64,000 nt of DNA from Trichopria drosophilae (Eukaryota > Arthropoda > Insecta > Hymenoptera > Diapriidae): positions 64,246,501 to 64,310,500 of the forward strand of contig CM059585.1 in assembly GCA_030407085.1 (NCBI GenBank). The letters are read 5' to 3'. The translations under genes were made by a program, and so were the position numbers. Below, piece by piece: positions 19,621-31,539 of the stretch. The first letter of the stretch is position 1, and the number at the start of each line of letters is the position of its first letter. The notes below the pieces were generated by a model. That model was not told where the DNA came from. It was given only the letters and a program-made list of their open reading frames with translations, and made no database searches.

Positions 19621-20639
19621 TTCCTGTTAGGTTAATTACGCAGGGACACAAAAAAGTCTTTTGGCCGAGAGACCACACTAGTATATTCCTATTTATTTTC
19701 AATCCCCGAATCCGAATCCGACGTCAGAATAGTTACATTGGCTCTAGTTTTTAAATAAGCTTGAAAAACTGCCAAAAAATTGCCAAAAATGCGAGTTAAA
19801 GCAAAAGCAAAGAAAACGTTTTTGGCCGGGTGACCTCACTATCATACTCCCATGTGGGGCATTCCATGTGAGATCGCCAACGTTTCGGAGTCAAGTTTCA
19901 GATCTTATTCAAAATTGAACTACGTTTAGAATGCGTAAAGATAAGCCTATTCTATAAATTTCAACTCAAAATATTAATTTGTTCAAAAGTTATTGACAAA
20001 AGTGTAAACGACAAAAATGAAATTTTTAAATTTAAACCATTTTTTAAACGGCCATATCTCGAAAACTATTATTCAGAGAAAAAAAATGTCAAATTCGAAA
20101 ATGTGCAGAAATGCCTAAATTTTTTACTGGTGTAAATGATATAAACAAAATATTATTGTTTATAACAAATTTTCAAGATTATTTTGTTGTAACTCAATTT
20201 TCGCTCGATATGCCATTTTTTTTTCTCGTGACATGAACAAAAGTTGTTCGCAAAAGTATTTTCTTTAATTTGGCAAAATTTCAGTTTGTCATCTTTGAAA
20301 CTGGCTTTGTAATGTTAAGAAAACCGAGCGCATGAGTGTCCGCACGCGCCGGCCGACCCGCTAACAGGTACGGACGACCCGGCCGTGTCAGCGCTATTCC
20401 CCCTTTCCAGGTATACATTACATTCCTATCTGTGTTTTTATCTCTTTGAAAATATATTTTTTACAAAATGCTTTTCTGTACATTGAAATTTTGAACATTC
20501 TGAAAGTATGCAATTTAATTACATCGACTTTCCTTCACGCTTTGCCCAGGCTTAGGACTGGCAGATTGGCGTTCTGGCTCGTTTAAAAGCTGACTATAAT
20601 AGTCATTGTCATTTTTAAAACTAAAACTTACATTTAACG

Positions 20640-21135
20640 CTTTTAAATGTGTCAATCATTTACATTATCTTTCTAATTTCATAATTAGTCGAATTCGAAA
20701 ATAATTTTACACAAATATCTGTCGGAGGATCGATACCATTTATGGGTATAAACGAATGAAAACTTTTGGTTTCCTTAATCTGTTTAGCTTTTGAAAATCT
20801 GTTTTTTAAATCTTTTTTTACTTTTTCGTGTTCAGTATGAGTGCAATACTGAAATTGTATACTTTTTATGTTCTGTGTTGCCCAGATGTACAATTCTTTT
20901 GGGCTGTTTATCCCGTCGTTCACTTTCTGCAAACTTGCGCGTCTTGCCAATCTCTTTACAGTACCACCAACACCGTCGCATGCGCTTTTACCATGTGAAG
21001 TTGCAAAAAAATGCCACTCAGCTTCTATTTTGAAATCTGCATAATGATGAGCTAAATTTATGAAATTATATTTATTTTTATATTGGGATGCTGTACCATC
21101 AGATACGTATATAATTTTCTTAATATTTATGCGTT
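20640..21135 (-). pseudogene. Transposase-like fragment inside the foldback-like element
   Basis: The upstream part (about 20950-21120, different frame) reads YVSDGTASQYKNKYNFINL and EWHFFATSHGKSACDGVGG. The 96-aa frame at 20660-20950 continues ARRASLQKVNDGINSPKELY. The Asp in SDGTASQYKN and the HGK-x2-CDG stretch look like the core of a DDE-type transposase. I associate this signature with NOF/MULE-like proteins of insects, but this is recollection rather than proof. Upstream of 21135 the coding sequence is lost. Confidence 0.55.
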
Positions 21136-21559
21136 ACTGCATAACACAGATATATACGCTTCCGAACCAGTAGCGAATTCAATTGTAACTGTGTATGTGT
21201 AAACTGAGCGCTGCGCTGGCGCGTTAAATTAGTCATGTACCCCTACTTCGAATATCAAGTGCACACAGCACGCGTGAGCTTGGTGCCGAGTGAGCACGTC
21301 GTTTTACGGTTCTCTCAGACACGCTAATGAAAACCGAAAACAGAGATGCTCGCTCGGGAATCGGGATCGAGTCTGACAAATCACATAAGCTTGGGTTGCT
21401 TCTTCGGCTCGCTCACTTACGTTGTCGCGCGTTACTCACTGTACACATGACGACTTCTTTCCGTGAATTTTTCTTAAAAATCTGAGCCAGTTTGGCTTTT
21501 CCGACTTCTGATTCAGATTCCCCCAGAAAAAATACATATGAACCACACTATCGCACTGA

Positions 21560-22014
21560 CTCGGCAAAAATCGATCTCTTCTTTGCCTTCGATCACTTCT
21601 ATTTTAACCATTTTTTAACAGTTTTTTTGAGGTTATCTCAAAATCTAGAGCAAAGCAAATATATATGGGAGTACACTGGTGTGGTCACCCGGACAAAATC
21701 GTTTTTTTCTTTTGCCTTTAACTCGCCTTTATGGCCATTTTTTTGCAATTTTTCAAGATTATCTCAAAAATTCAGATTCAGAGGGCGAAAATACACAGGA
21801 ATACACTGGTATGGCTACGCAACCAAAAACGTTTTTTTCGTTTTTGCCTTTAACTCGAACTTACGGCAGTTTTTTTATACAGTTTTCCGAGATTACCTCA
21901 AAAATAAGAGCCAATTTGACTATTCTGACGTCGGATTCGGATTGGAGGGTCGAAAATACATAGGAATGTGCTAGAGTAGTGTCTCGGCCAAAATACTTTT
22001 TTTTTGTGTGCCTG
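21560..22014 (+). repeat. Iterated units in right inverted end
   Basis: Three related blocks start near 21580, 21705 and 21835, each with TTTGCCTT.AACTCG, a run of T, a GATTA(T/C)CTCAAAA stretch and a GGAATACACTGG-like stretch. The outermost part is the inverted match of 19641-19800. Confidence 0.8.
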
Positions 22015-22840
22015 TCTTATTATTCACGAAAAATAACAGTACACAAAACGCTTTACTTTCTATATAATAACAACAAAATATAAAAATACAATTACCGTGG
22101 AAACAATACACAGGGTCGTATGTCTATTTTGAAAGCCAAATGCAAAATTCAATTACAAGACGTCTGCAGTTCCCGAAGGTCACAGCTAATATTGTTAATA
22201 ATACCTCCATAATCAACAACGTTTTCATATTTCAGAAAACGTGTGTTCCCTTATTAAAATATTTCATGCATCGCTAATTAAATGATGTATATCAATATTA
22301 TTATGCCTAATAGGAATAATATCAGATTTTCAATAGCACAATTTTGTCTGCAGTTGTATTGTTTATTTTAATGCATTATAGCTAACGTGAGCTCTTATTA
22401 TGAACGTAGTTTACATTGCCCCTTATACTGTTTACTGAACAATATTTCTTACAATACAGTGTGTAAATATTAGATTATTTGAGTACGTAAGTGAATGCAA
22501 AGAAAAGAATTTTATGTGACATATGCAACATTTCTTTTTTTTGCAAATTATAAGGGAGGAAAAGCGTCTCAATCAAAAACGACAACATTTCATGTCCAAA
22601 ACTATTTAAAATCTTTTTTCTGCTTATATGAAGGTGCGATCATTTTCAACTAAATAATTACAAAATAAGCGAGAATTCCTAAGAATAAATTTCAGTATTA
22701 TTCATGCAATTAACATTGTTACCTACGATATTTTTCTTCTGAATTTTCACTTGTTTTGTAATAGATTTCGTTATAATTAGTTACATAACGGCGACGATTG
22801 AAATCTCCACGCACTGACTTTTTATACTAATTAGAACTCA
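22015..22840. other. AT-rich unassigned interval
   Basis: No open frame with a recognisable product and no clear repeat by eye between the foldback-like element and LINE A. Confidence 0.5.
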
Positions 22841-22862
22841 TCCGCTTCCGTTAATCCAAGGC

Positions 22863-23667
22863 TTGTTTTATTTTCCGCCAAATTCTGATATTACTTTGTT
22901 GTTACCTTCTCTTCAGCTTGTCCTTGACTCCGTATCAGACAAATTTCCGGATAGTGTGTTTATTTTAGGAGGAGATTTCAATTCGTGGACCGGTGACCGA
23001 GACTTTGAATGCGAATTCCCGAACTTGTTTGAGGAGACTCAATTTGTTGCTGCCAGGCAAACTCGCGATAGCTGATGTATTGTTCGTGGGAAATGTCTCT
23101 GCGATTTTAGGTTTAACAAATAATTTTATATTATTCAATGGTCGCTCGCTCAGCGATTCCCTCGCGCAATTTACGTTTTTTGATGATAAGGGGCGAAGCA
23201 TTGTCGACTTGGTCTGAGTCTCAGCCAGTCATTTATATTTGGTGAAAGACTTTTTTATAGGCCCTGATGGTGGAGGTTCGGATCATTTTCCGACAGTTGT
23301 TTTGTTGCCTCTCTCGTTATTTAATTCTCCGCCCGTGTCCCATTTTTCACCCATCGTAGCACCAAGGTATATAACGTCGTGGACACCCGAGGGGGATACA
23401 AAACTAGTTAAGCACTTTCGCGAAGTTGACCCCTATGCACTGTTTTACGATCACGCCGCGCAAAGCCCGTCTTTCGACTGTTTCTGTTCAGGTCTTCTCA
23501 GCCTTCTCATCCAGGAGGGTTTAGTGAAATCCTCAGGTTCTTTCCGGGGTACAAGTACTCTAAAGCGTTTTACACCTCGGTGGTACGATGCGTCCTGTAA
23601 GGGCGCGGGCACCCTGATAGCGATTCGTGAAAAGCGGCAAGCGAAATATACCACAAGTTTACAATAA
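22863..23667 (+). pseudogene. LINE A endonuclease domain
   Basis: Frames at 22863-23075, 22993-23217 and 23239-23667 together give an apurinic-type endonuclease domain of a LINE ORF2, which nicks target DNA to prime reverse transcription. Signatures are YFPPNSDITLLLPSL, VFILGGDFNSWTG (catalytic Asp/Asn) and GGGSDHFPTVVLL (the terminal SDH motif). A frameshift near 23050 and a stop at 23218 break it. The N-terminal endonuclease strands are missing, so the element is 5' truncated near 22860. Confidence 0.82.
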
Positions 23668-24005
23668 TAAAAATGTATTTGTCGATATTTTTCTTCAAAC
23701 ATGTATAGATTTTTATATGATTTAATTCTGCTCGTTTAATTTGCCATTATGTACGATTCGCTTACCGTTAATCGTAATTCGCTTGTTGCGTTTCAAGGTT
23801 ATCCGCCCTGGTAAGCGAAACATAAAAATTAGGAAGTAAATCGTGAGAATGACAAGACTGTATGTCAAAACCTGAAAAAACATGTAAATATAAATAGTTT
23901 TAAACAGCAATTTAGAAATATCGGCTTTTATTATTATAAAATTATTGTACATTTCGCTTGCCGATTTCGCGATTCGCTATCAGTCTGCACACTCCCTTGG
24001 TCTGC
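23668..24005. other. AT-rich insert between LINE A endonuclease and RT
   Basis: The LINE A protein stops at 23667 and resumes near 24009. The 340 bp in between are AT-rich, non-coding, and begin with CAATAATAAAA and end with TTTTATTATTATAAAATTAT, a weak inverted match. Possibly a small MITE insertion. Confidence 0.4.
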
Positions 24006-24008
24006 GAA

Positions 24009-24309
24009 AAAAGTCATGAACAGAGCCCTTCATCTCCTTCGGTCGAATAATTACGAGAACTGTTACGAGCTTTCTTACCTTGCTGCCAAGAAGAACTTTA
24101 AACATTCTACGATAGTAGCTAAAAAACTCCATACTTCGTGTATAGCAGATGCCTTCGCTAGGGTGAGAGATGCCAAGGGTTTCTGGTCGGAGGTTCGGAG
24201 GCAAAGGCGGGCTCCATCTTGTACTTCGCCGGTGTCTCTGGAGGCTTGGTCCGGTCACTTGAGGCTCCTCTACCCTTCGAACGTCTTTAACATTCTATGG
24301 GGCTCTTGA
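24009..24309 (+). pseudogene. LINE A linker between endonuclease and reverse transcriptase
   Basis: A 97-aa frame reads ALHLLRSNNYENCYELSYLA and ADAFARVRDAKGFWSEVRRQ, the helical linker usual before the LINE reverse transcriptase. It is followed by a 500-bp non-LINE stretch containing tandem repeats. Confidence 0.65.
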
Positions 24310-24439
24310 TAAAGATCTTGACGGATGACTGTTAAGCTAGCATAATATTCCCCAGTCTGTTACCACTTACGGCACGATACGTAGCAAGTTAGAATTGCAA
24401 CTATCAAAATAGAATTAAAAAATATCTTTAACTCGGATA

Positions 24440-24850
24440 TCACAAAAGATACATAAATCTACCTACAATAATAATAGTGAGAGAAGATGAGGTCATAGGA
24501 TCGTTAATAAAGTCTTTAGACTAATGAAGGAGGTAAAAAAAAGGAAATTAGATAAAATCTATTTTCTGCTGGGCAGTAGTAATTTTGTTGGGACTTGATA
24601 TTCTCAGAGAATACTTGAAATACAATCCAGACTAATAATCAAATTCTATTGTGAGGGATCGCGAATGTTAATTAAGGATTCAGACTAATTAAAGAGGCAA
24701 AAACAGGAAATTTGAAAAATTCTATTTCCTGCTGAGCACTAGCAATAGCAATAACTAGCACTAACTAATAGCAATAACTGCTGAGCACTATTTATTTTGG
24801 GCCTTGATATTATCACACAATATTCGTTATACTATCTAGATTGATAATCA
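24440..24850 (+). repeat. Degenerate tandem repeat inside LINE A
   Basis: Blocks with TTCTATTTCCTGCTGAGCAC / TATTTTCTGCTGGGCAGTAG, a CTTGATATT.TCA motif and a CTATCTAGATTGATAATCAA / CAATCCAGACTAATAATCAA end recur two to three times with a spacing of roughly 120-190 bp. They sit exactly where the RT frame is broken. Confidence 0.65.
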
Positions 24851-25692
24851 AGAGATTAAAGTCGGGAAAAGCTGTAGGTCCGGACGGTATCCCAGCAGAA
24901 TCGCGGAAACTATTCACGGGTGAGTGGTTTTCCTATGTTTTAGACCTTTTTAATTTCATTCTTGTCAACGAGCTGCCACCCAAAGGGTTCATGGTGGCTG
25001 ATCTCCTCATGCTCTTCAATAAGGGTGACCGTTATGATCACGAAAATTACCGTGCTATAGCCATAATTAATGCTTTCACGAAATTATTTATGCAGGTGCT
25101 TGCGGCGCGACTGGCTCTCCGAGCGAAATATACTCCGGGAAGAACAAGCACGATTTAGGAGGGGGCGCTCTGCGGAAGACAACATTTTTACATTAAATGC
25201 AGCAGTCCAGATCCAGCTTAGGAAAAAAGCCTCACAGTGTTATGTCCTTTTTCTTGACTTCCGCATAGCGTTCGATTCGATCCCCCATACAAAACTCTGG
25301 CACAAGTTGTATAATGCAGGGATTAGCGCTAAAATGGTTGAGGGCTTAAGGCCTTTTATGATTCAACCAAATCGTCTATTGTATGTGCGGGTTGCCCTAC
25401 TGATCGAGTCAGTGTGACTGAGGGGGTCCTGCAGGGAGAATTTTTGAGTCCTCTGCGCTTTATCGCGTATATCTCCGAAATTGTGTAGTATTTTCGTGAA
25501 CAAGGCTTAAGAGGAATCGACTACACATCAACGAATAACCTCATGATGCTTCTATTCGCTGACGATTTGGCGATATTCGCTTATTCCCCTGCTGACCTAA
25601 GAATGAAACTTAGAATGCTAGAGTCATTTTGTAGTATTAACGGCCTTGTAGTCAACTTATATAAGACTAAAATTATAGTATTTAGATGAGAC
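24841..25692 (+). pseudogene. LINE A reverse transcriptase domain
   Basis: Frames at 24841-25158 and 25070-25417 plus a shifted continuation give the RT motifs in order: RLKSGKAVGPDGIPAE, NYRAIAIINAFTKLF, QARFRRGRSAEDNIF, VLFLDFRIAFDSIPH (first catalytic Asp), VLQGEFLSPLRF and LLFADDLAIFAYSP (catalytic Asp pair). Frameshifts occur near 25140 and 25420 and a stop at 25486. The LINE clade is not certain. Confidence 0.85.
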
Positions 25693-25894
25693 GGCCCTCT
25701 CTATGCCTTTTCTAGAAATGTTTGCTACGATAACCAGCAGGTTGAAGTTGCGGCCACGCATCCTTACATACGATCAATCGTCTCCTCTTCGGCGAGTGGG
25801 CGGGAAACGCTGTAGCTAGGACTCGCTAAGCTACTGCGGAGCTCTGGGCTATAATGGCTTCAGCTAGATGTGATTCGAGAATTTATCCACCTTA

Positions 25895-26674
25895 GTGTAT
25901 GCAACTCCCTGTTGGGCCCTAGGCCATCAACATTCTCTTGAATCCGTGCAGGTCGAGTTTTTTAAAAAATGGCTGAAGCTCCCCAAGTCGACTCCGCCCT
26001 ACCTTTTGCGTCTCCAATTGGAGCTTGATCCAATATCGGTCGAGATAGTGCGTATAACGTTAAATTTAATACTGAAATATTTGCAGCAACCATCGGACAG
26101 TTTGGCGCGTCACGGATTAACAAGGCTCTATGATCTTAGTTTTAGAGACAATGGTGCTTCGGCAATGAACTGGCTTGCTCAGCTGAGGTTGGGTCTAGGC
26201 TCGCCTCTCTATGATAATATTTGGTCTGATTTGTCGGCAGAAAATTGGGAGTCAAAGGTAGCCACCATCTGCGAAAATTTTGCCTTCCATCAGCGTAATC
26301 GCGACCTTAAACGCTACTTTGAGTGGGATTCGATTCAGCTACCTCTTTATAGACAATTCTCCGACAAGCTAGCCTCTCTTGCTCCGGAACGTTGCCAGCT
26401 TTCTCATTTGCGCCTATAAATTCAGTTGAGAACGGACACTATATTCTCGCGTTCGTTTTGGGTCGGTAGTACGTTATATGCTTACAATCAGAATGAGCTA
26501 TGCTCTATTTACAAAACGGGTGAAAGGGAGACTTTAATTCGCATCCTGTACAACTGTCCCCTTTCTACCGCAGCAAGATCCGGATTCCGTCGTAGTTGCA
26601 TTTTGGCGAACTGTTCCGACGAGAATATAGTGCTCCCCTTTCTGTTCCCCTCCGTCGACCCTCGTGTGATGTAA
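25895..26674 (+). pseudogene. LINE A C-terminal region with Cys/His tail
   Basis: A 174-aa frame (YATPCWALGHQHSLESVQVE, FFKKWLKLPKSTPPYLLRLQ) and, after a stop at 26417, a frame with LCSIYKTGERETLIRILYNC give the region after the RT thumb and a degenerate zinc-binding tail, where one of the first cysteines and the histidine appear changed. The element ends near 26730 beside the (TC)n tract. No RNase H is visible. Confidence 0.7.
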
Positions 26675-26732
26675 ATCCTTTTTGTCTTTGTCAGCTCGTG
26701 CTTTCCCAGGAGGAAAGTTCTCCTGGATTTAT

Positions 26733-27806
<1,074 letters not shown>

Positions 27807-27832
27807 ATTGGTATTGGTATTGGTATTGGTAT
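27807..27832 (-). repeat. Simple-repeat 3' tail of LINE C
   Basis: On the minus strand the element ends GAAAATACCAATACCAATAC with about four CAATAC units next to the target duplication, replacing a poly(A) tail. Confidence 0.9.
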
Positions 27833-27910
27833 TTTCCTCATCAGGCTCGGGTGAACCCCAGAAATCAGCACACTTAGCTGTTTGCCTTTGTATGCTATTC
27901 CTGATGCTAC

Positions 27911-30900
27911 TCAGGGTTCCGTTGGATAACCAGCTGCTTTGCAGAATCTCAGAAGTTGCCCGAGATTCCGCTCCCTGACTTCCTCCTTGCTTACAAGTGG
28001 AGAGTCCAGGTATCTCCTTCGACTCTCCATCAGTGCAGGGCACTCGCATAGGAAGTGAATTGATGATTCCTCCTTGTTTTCATCACATCTAGTGCACATC
28101 GGTGAAGGTTTCCTTCCTACGATGTGACTGTGCTTGTTTAAATTTCCATGTCCGGTTAGGATTTCGATGGAGATTCTTATTTCTGTTCTGTTTAGTTCGA
28201 GCAGTTTTTCAGCCCATCGGTCCGCCTGCAGCTCTCCTGCAAGGCTTTTGGTTGTGCTGCATTTTTTGTTTTTGATCCACTCTCTAACCTGTTGGGATTT
28301 CATTTGTCTCTCCAGTAGGTTGAGTCCTTCTTGAAATGGCAGTGCCACCCTCCCAGTCAAGTCAGTTCCATTTACTATTCCCGACTTGGCAAGGGTGTCC
28401 GCTCTTTCATTTCCTTTCCAGCCCATATGGCCAGGTATCCAGGTCAGGCTGAGTTTGTTTCTTTCGGCCAGGTTACGTAGGCAAGTCTTTGTATCTCTGA
28501 CTAAAGCTGATTTGACGACTGGATTGTCTATCGCTCTCAATGCAGCTTGGCTATCCGAGCATATCCATATCGTTTTATTTGTCACTTCTTTCTCCATGAG
28601 GGTCTCGGCACACATGAGGATTGCCGCCACCTCTCCTTGGAAAACAGTGTTAAATTTGTTGAGCTTGAGGGAAAAGTTCTCCCGCAGCTTCGGTCCGCAG
28701 TACCCTGCGCCTACACCCTGGTTGGTTTTGGACCCATCTGTGAACCAGATGATGCCATTCCTGGGTATTGCTGATTTATTTTTCCAGTCCTCCCTGTTGG
28801 GGAAACAAACCTTAAAGTTGTTTTCCCCCGTGTGGTGTGTCTGGATCTTGTCTTGTGGTTGGTACCACATGTCTCTCAGGTTTCCTTGAAAAAGATTGTT
28901 GAACCAATCTTGCTTACCTGTCAAGCTTCCCAAGCACTTGAGTCTATACACGGTTCTCATGGCTTCGCATTTTACTGCCTGAGCCATGGACGGTACGCCC
29001 AAAAGAGACCTCATTGCTGCTATGGGTGTACTCTTCCTTACCGAGCAAATGCCCCTAAGGAACATAGCCTGTACCCTGTTCAATTTTTGTTGAACTTGGG
29101 TCTTTTCTGTCCTCTGCCACCAAATTGGCGAGGCATAGGTAATCCTTGGTAACACAATCTGTTGGTAGATCCAGAGCAGTTGTTTCGGTCCTAAACCCCA
29201 ACTGTTACCAAGAGCTCTCCTACAATGCCAGAAAGTGGCAATTGCTTTGTGACATTTGTTATCCAGGTGACCATTCCAGTTTAATTTTTTATCCAGGGTT
29301 ACTCCAAGATATTTGGTTTCGCTGGCATATGGCACCTGCTTCCCGCCAATCACCATTTCCCCTAGTTTTTTGATCTTATATTTTCTAGAGAAAATGATGA
29401 CGGCAATTTTTTCCGGTTGTATCGATAGCGCTTTTTCATTGCACCATTTTTCCACAACCCTCAGGGCTTCTTGTACCAGCTCCTGCAAAACTTCCTCGTA
29501 GTTGCCTCTAGCGAGGATAGCAATATCGTCCGCATATCCAATCGCATAGATTCCGCTATCGTTGAGTTTCCTGATCAAGCTATCAGCTACCAGGTTCCAA
29601 AGAAGTGGGGACAACACTCCACCTTGAGGACAACCCTCAGAGATCGTCCCCTCCACTAGGGTACCCTGCCATTCCGTATAAATATACCTATTTCTAAGGG
29701 TGCTCACAATCCAACTTATGAGTTCCTTGGGCACCCCATGTTCTTCCGCTCCTTTCCGTATTACTTCCACGGAGGTGCGGTTAAAAGCACCCTCAATATC
29801 TAGGAAAGCACCGATGCACGTTCCCTTCGTACTGAGTTGCTTTTCTATAAAGCCCGCGGCTGACATAAGTGCCAACTCAGCAGATTTGCCAGCCTGGTAG
29901 GCATACTGTTCCCCATGGAGAGGTAAGCGTACCAAAGGACCTTCTATAAGATACCTCTCAACCAATCTTTCCAACAATTTTAGTAGGAAGGATGTTAGGC
30001 TGATCGGTCTGTAGTCCTTTGCCTCCACGTAGTTCCTGTTTCCAACTTTGGGTATAAACGAAACTCGTGATTTCTTCCATTCTGTAGGTGTGTAACCAAG
30101 CGCAATGCACCCCCGAAGAAGTCCAGTCAGTGGTCTCAGGATAGCCCCCAGGCCTTCCTGAAGGAGGGCCGGGTATATGCCATCCGGTCCCGGTGACTTG
30201 AACGCCTCAAAGGCCATTAGTGCCCTTACAACCTTGTTTGGATTTACAACTTGGGCAGCGATCCCCCAGTGCCTCCCATTACTAGTAGTAGGCTCCTCGG
30301 GGGCACCGTTCGATCTCAGTTTAATGCTTGGAAAATTGCTTGTCAGCAACCTTTCCAGTGTTTCCTTCGGAGATTTGGCAAACTCGCCATTTTCTCCTTT
30401 GATAAATCGTAGATTACCATCATTTCCTTTTGATAGTATTCTCGCTAATTTTGCAGTAGAGGGTATACTCTCCGTTTCCGAACAGAACTCCCTCCATGCA
30501 TTTATCTGAGACTCTCTAATCTGCCTTTTGTAGGCTTTCAACCTATCCTTGTAAGCCGTCCAGACTTCTGCTGTGTCAGCTTTCTTTGCTCGATTAAATA
30601 GTCTCCTCGTCTCCTTTCGGCTACGCTCCAAGGCTGATCCCCAATTAAGCCTTCCCCTTTTGGGGTTTACTTTCTTGAGTGGGCAATTGGCTTCGAACGA
30701 TCTCATCACAGCTCCCCTAAGAAAGACCTCTGTGTACTCAAGATCGTTTTTCGCTCCATACTTGCCTTTGAAGCCCTTCATCCTGGCTTGCAGACTTTCT
30801 CTGAACCCTTGCCAGTTCGTGCTTCTTGGATTTCTGGACCATTTCTCTGCAGGGTTAAACTGTTCCAGTTTGGCCCGAATCAGTTTGTGATCCGAGAGCG

Positions 30901-31534
30901 AGGGTTCATCAATAACCCTCCACTCCTGGACAGCCTCACGCATGCCTCGGCTGCATAGAGTGAGATCCAGGACCTCTCTTCTGTTTGCCGTTACAAACGT
31001 TGGCTCAACTCCCTCGTTCAAAATTTCGAGGTTAGTGGATATCAGGTATTCCATGAGGGCCTCCCCTCTCTCATTTGTGTCGGTGCTCCCCCACAGAGTA
31101 CTGTGAGCATTTACATCACAACCTATGAGGAGATCAAGGCCCGCATTTGCGCAGTACCTGACTAACCTAGTTAGCTCCTCCGGGGGAGTTTCCCTATCGT
31201 GCGCAAAGTGGGCTGATGCAATCACCAAGCTCCTTTCCCCTATTCCCTGAGAGACTTTAACCGAAGCTAGGTCCCTAGTAGAGAATTCCTGTAGCAGGGC
31301 AGCGTCCATGTTTTTAAGAACTACGCATGCCCTCTGCATTTCATGAAGTCCACTGGCGTAGACTGTGCCAATCCTACTCAGGCTCCGAATCTGACTTTTG
31401 TAGCACCACGGCTCCTGTATTAGTGCCATGGCTAGTTTTGTATGCGTCACTTGCAGGTCCATCATAAGTTGAGCTGAGGCAGCTTTGCAGTGATGCAAAT
31501 TAATCTGGAAAATTTCTGCACGACCGTTAGCCAT
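27911..31534 (-). CDS. LINE C ORF2: endonuclease, reverse transcriptase, RNase H, Cys/His finger
   Basis: A single 1207-aa open frame. The N-terminal endonuclease shows FQINLHHCKAAS, ALIQEPW (Glu), LLIGCDVNAHSTLWGS and EPSLSDHKLI. The reverse transcriptase follows from about residue 430: SPGPDGIYPALLQ, YRPISLTSFLLKLLERLV, GAFLDIEGAFNRTS (first Asp), CPQGGVLSPLLWNLVAD and GYADDIAILARG (Asp pair). RNase H is visible as IIWFTDGSKTNQGVGAGYCG, WICSDSQAALRAIDN and LTWIPGHMGWKGNERADTLA, carrying the Asp-Glu-Asp-Asp residues. The tail holds CTRCDENKEESSIHFLCECP, a CCHC-like finger. All catalytic residues checked are present and there is no internal stop, so this copy may have been active recently. 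It starts 5 nt after the ORF1 stop, suggesting reinitiation. Confidence 0.95.
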   Translation of the reverse strand: MANGRAEIFQINLHHCKAASAQLMMDLQVTHTKLAMALIQEPWCYKSQIRSLSRIGTVYASGLHEMQRACVVLKNMDAALLQEFSTRDLASVKVSQGIGERSLVIASAHFAHDRETPPEELTRLVRYCANAGLDLLIGCDVNAHSTLWGSTDTNERGEALMEYLISTNLEILNEGVEPTFVTANRREVLDLTLCSRGMREAVQEWRVIDEPSLSDHKLIRAKLEQFNPAEKWSRNPRSTNWQGFRESLQARMKGFKGKYGAKNDLEYTEVFLRGAVMRSFEANCPLKKVNPKRGRLNWGSALERSRKETRRLFNRAKKADTAEVWTAYKDRLKAYKRQIRESQINAWREFCSETESIPSTAKLARILSKGNDGNLRFIKGENGEFAKSPKETLERLLTSNFPSIKLRSNGAPEEPTTSNGRHWGIAAQVVNPNKVVRALMAFEAFKSPGPDGIYPALLQEGLGAILRPLTGLLRGCIALGYTPTEWKKSRVSFIPKVGNRNYVEAKDYRPISLTSFLLKLLERLVERYLIEGPLVRLPLHGEQYAYQAGKSAELALMSAAGFIEKQLSTKGTCIGAFLDIEGAFNRTSVEVIRKGAEEHGVPKELISWIVSTLRNRYIYTEWQGTLVEGTISEGCPQGGVLSPLLWNLVADSLIRKLNDSGIYAIGYADDIAILARGNYEEVLQELVQEALRVVEKWCNEKALSIQPEKIAVIIFSRKYKIKKLGEMVIGGKQVPYASETKYLGVTLDKKLNWNGHLDNKCHKAIATFWHCRRALGNSWGLGPKQLLWIYQQIVLPRITYASPIWWQRTEKTQVQQKLNRVQAMFLRGICSVRKSTPIAAMRSLLGVPSMAQAVKCEAMRTVYRLKCLGSLTGKQDWFNNLFQGNLRDMWYQPQDKIQTHHTGENNFKVCFPNREDWKNKSAIPRNGIIWFTDGSKTNQGVGAGYCGPKLRENFSLKLNKFNTVFQGEVAAILMCAETLMEKEVTNKTIWICSDSQAALRAIDNPVVKSALVRDTKTCLRNLAERNKLSLTWIPGHMGWKGNERADTLAKSGIVNGTDLTGRVALPFQEGLNLLERQMKSQQVREWIKNKKCSTTKSLAGELQADRWAEKLLELNRTEIRISIEILTGHGNLNKHSHIVGRKPSPMCTRCDENKEESSIHFLCECPALMESRRRYLDSPLVSKEEVRERNLGQLLRFCKAAGYPTEP

Positions 31535-31539
31535 TGGAA

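Larger units (their letters stand above)
19641..22014 (-). mobile_element. Foldback-like DNA transposon with repeated inverted ends
   Basis: The left end (19641 to about 19870) and right end (about 21560-22014) are inverted relative to one another: both show CACAAAAAA, then TTTTGGCCGAGA, then AATCCGAATCCGACGTCAGA inward from the tip. The right end contains about three 125-160 bp units, the left about one and a half. The interior encodes a transposase-like fragment on the minus strand (20640-21135). Long inverted termini built from iterated units around a transposase resemble Foldback/NOF-type MULE elements. No clean target duplication was found by eye. Confidence 0.65.
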
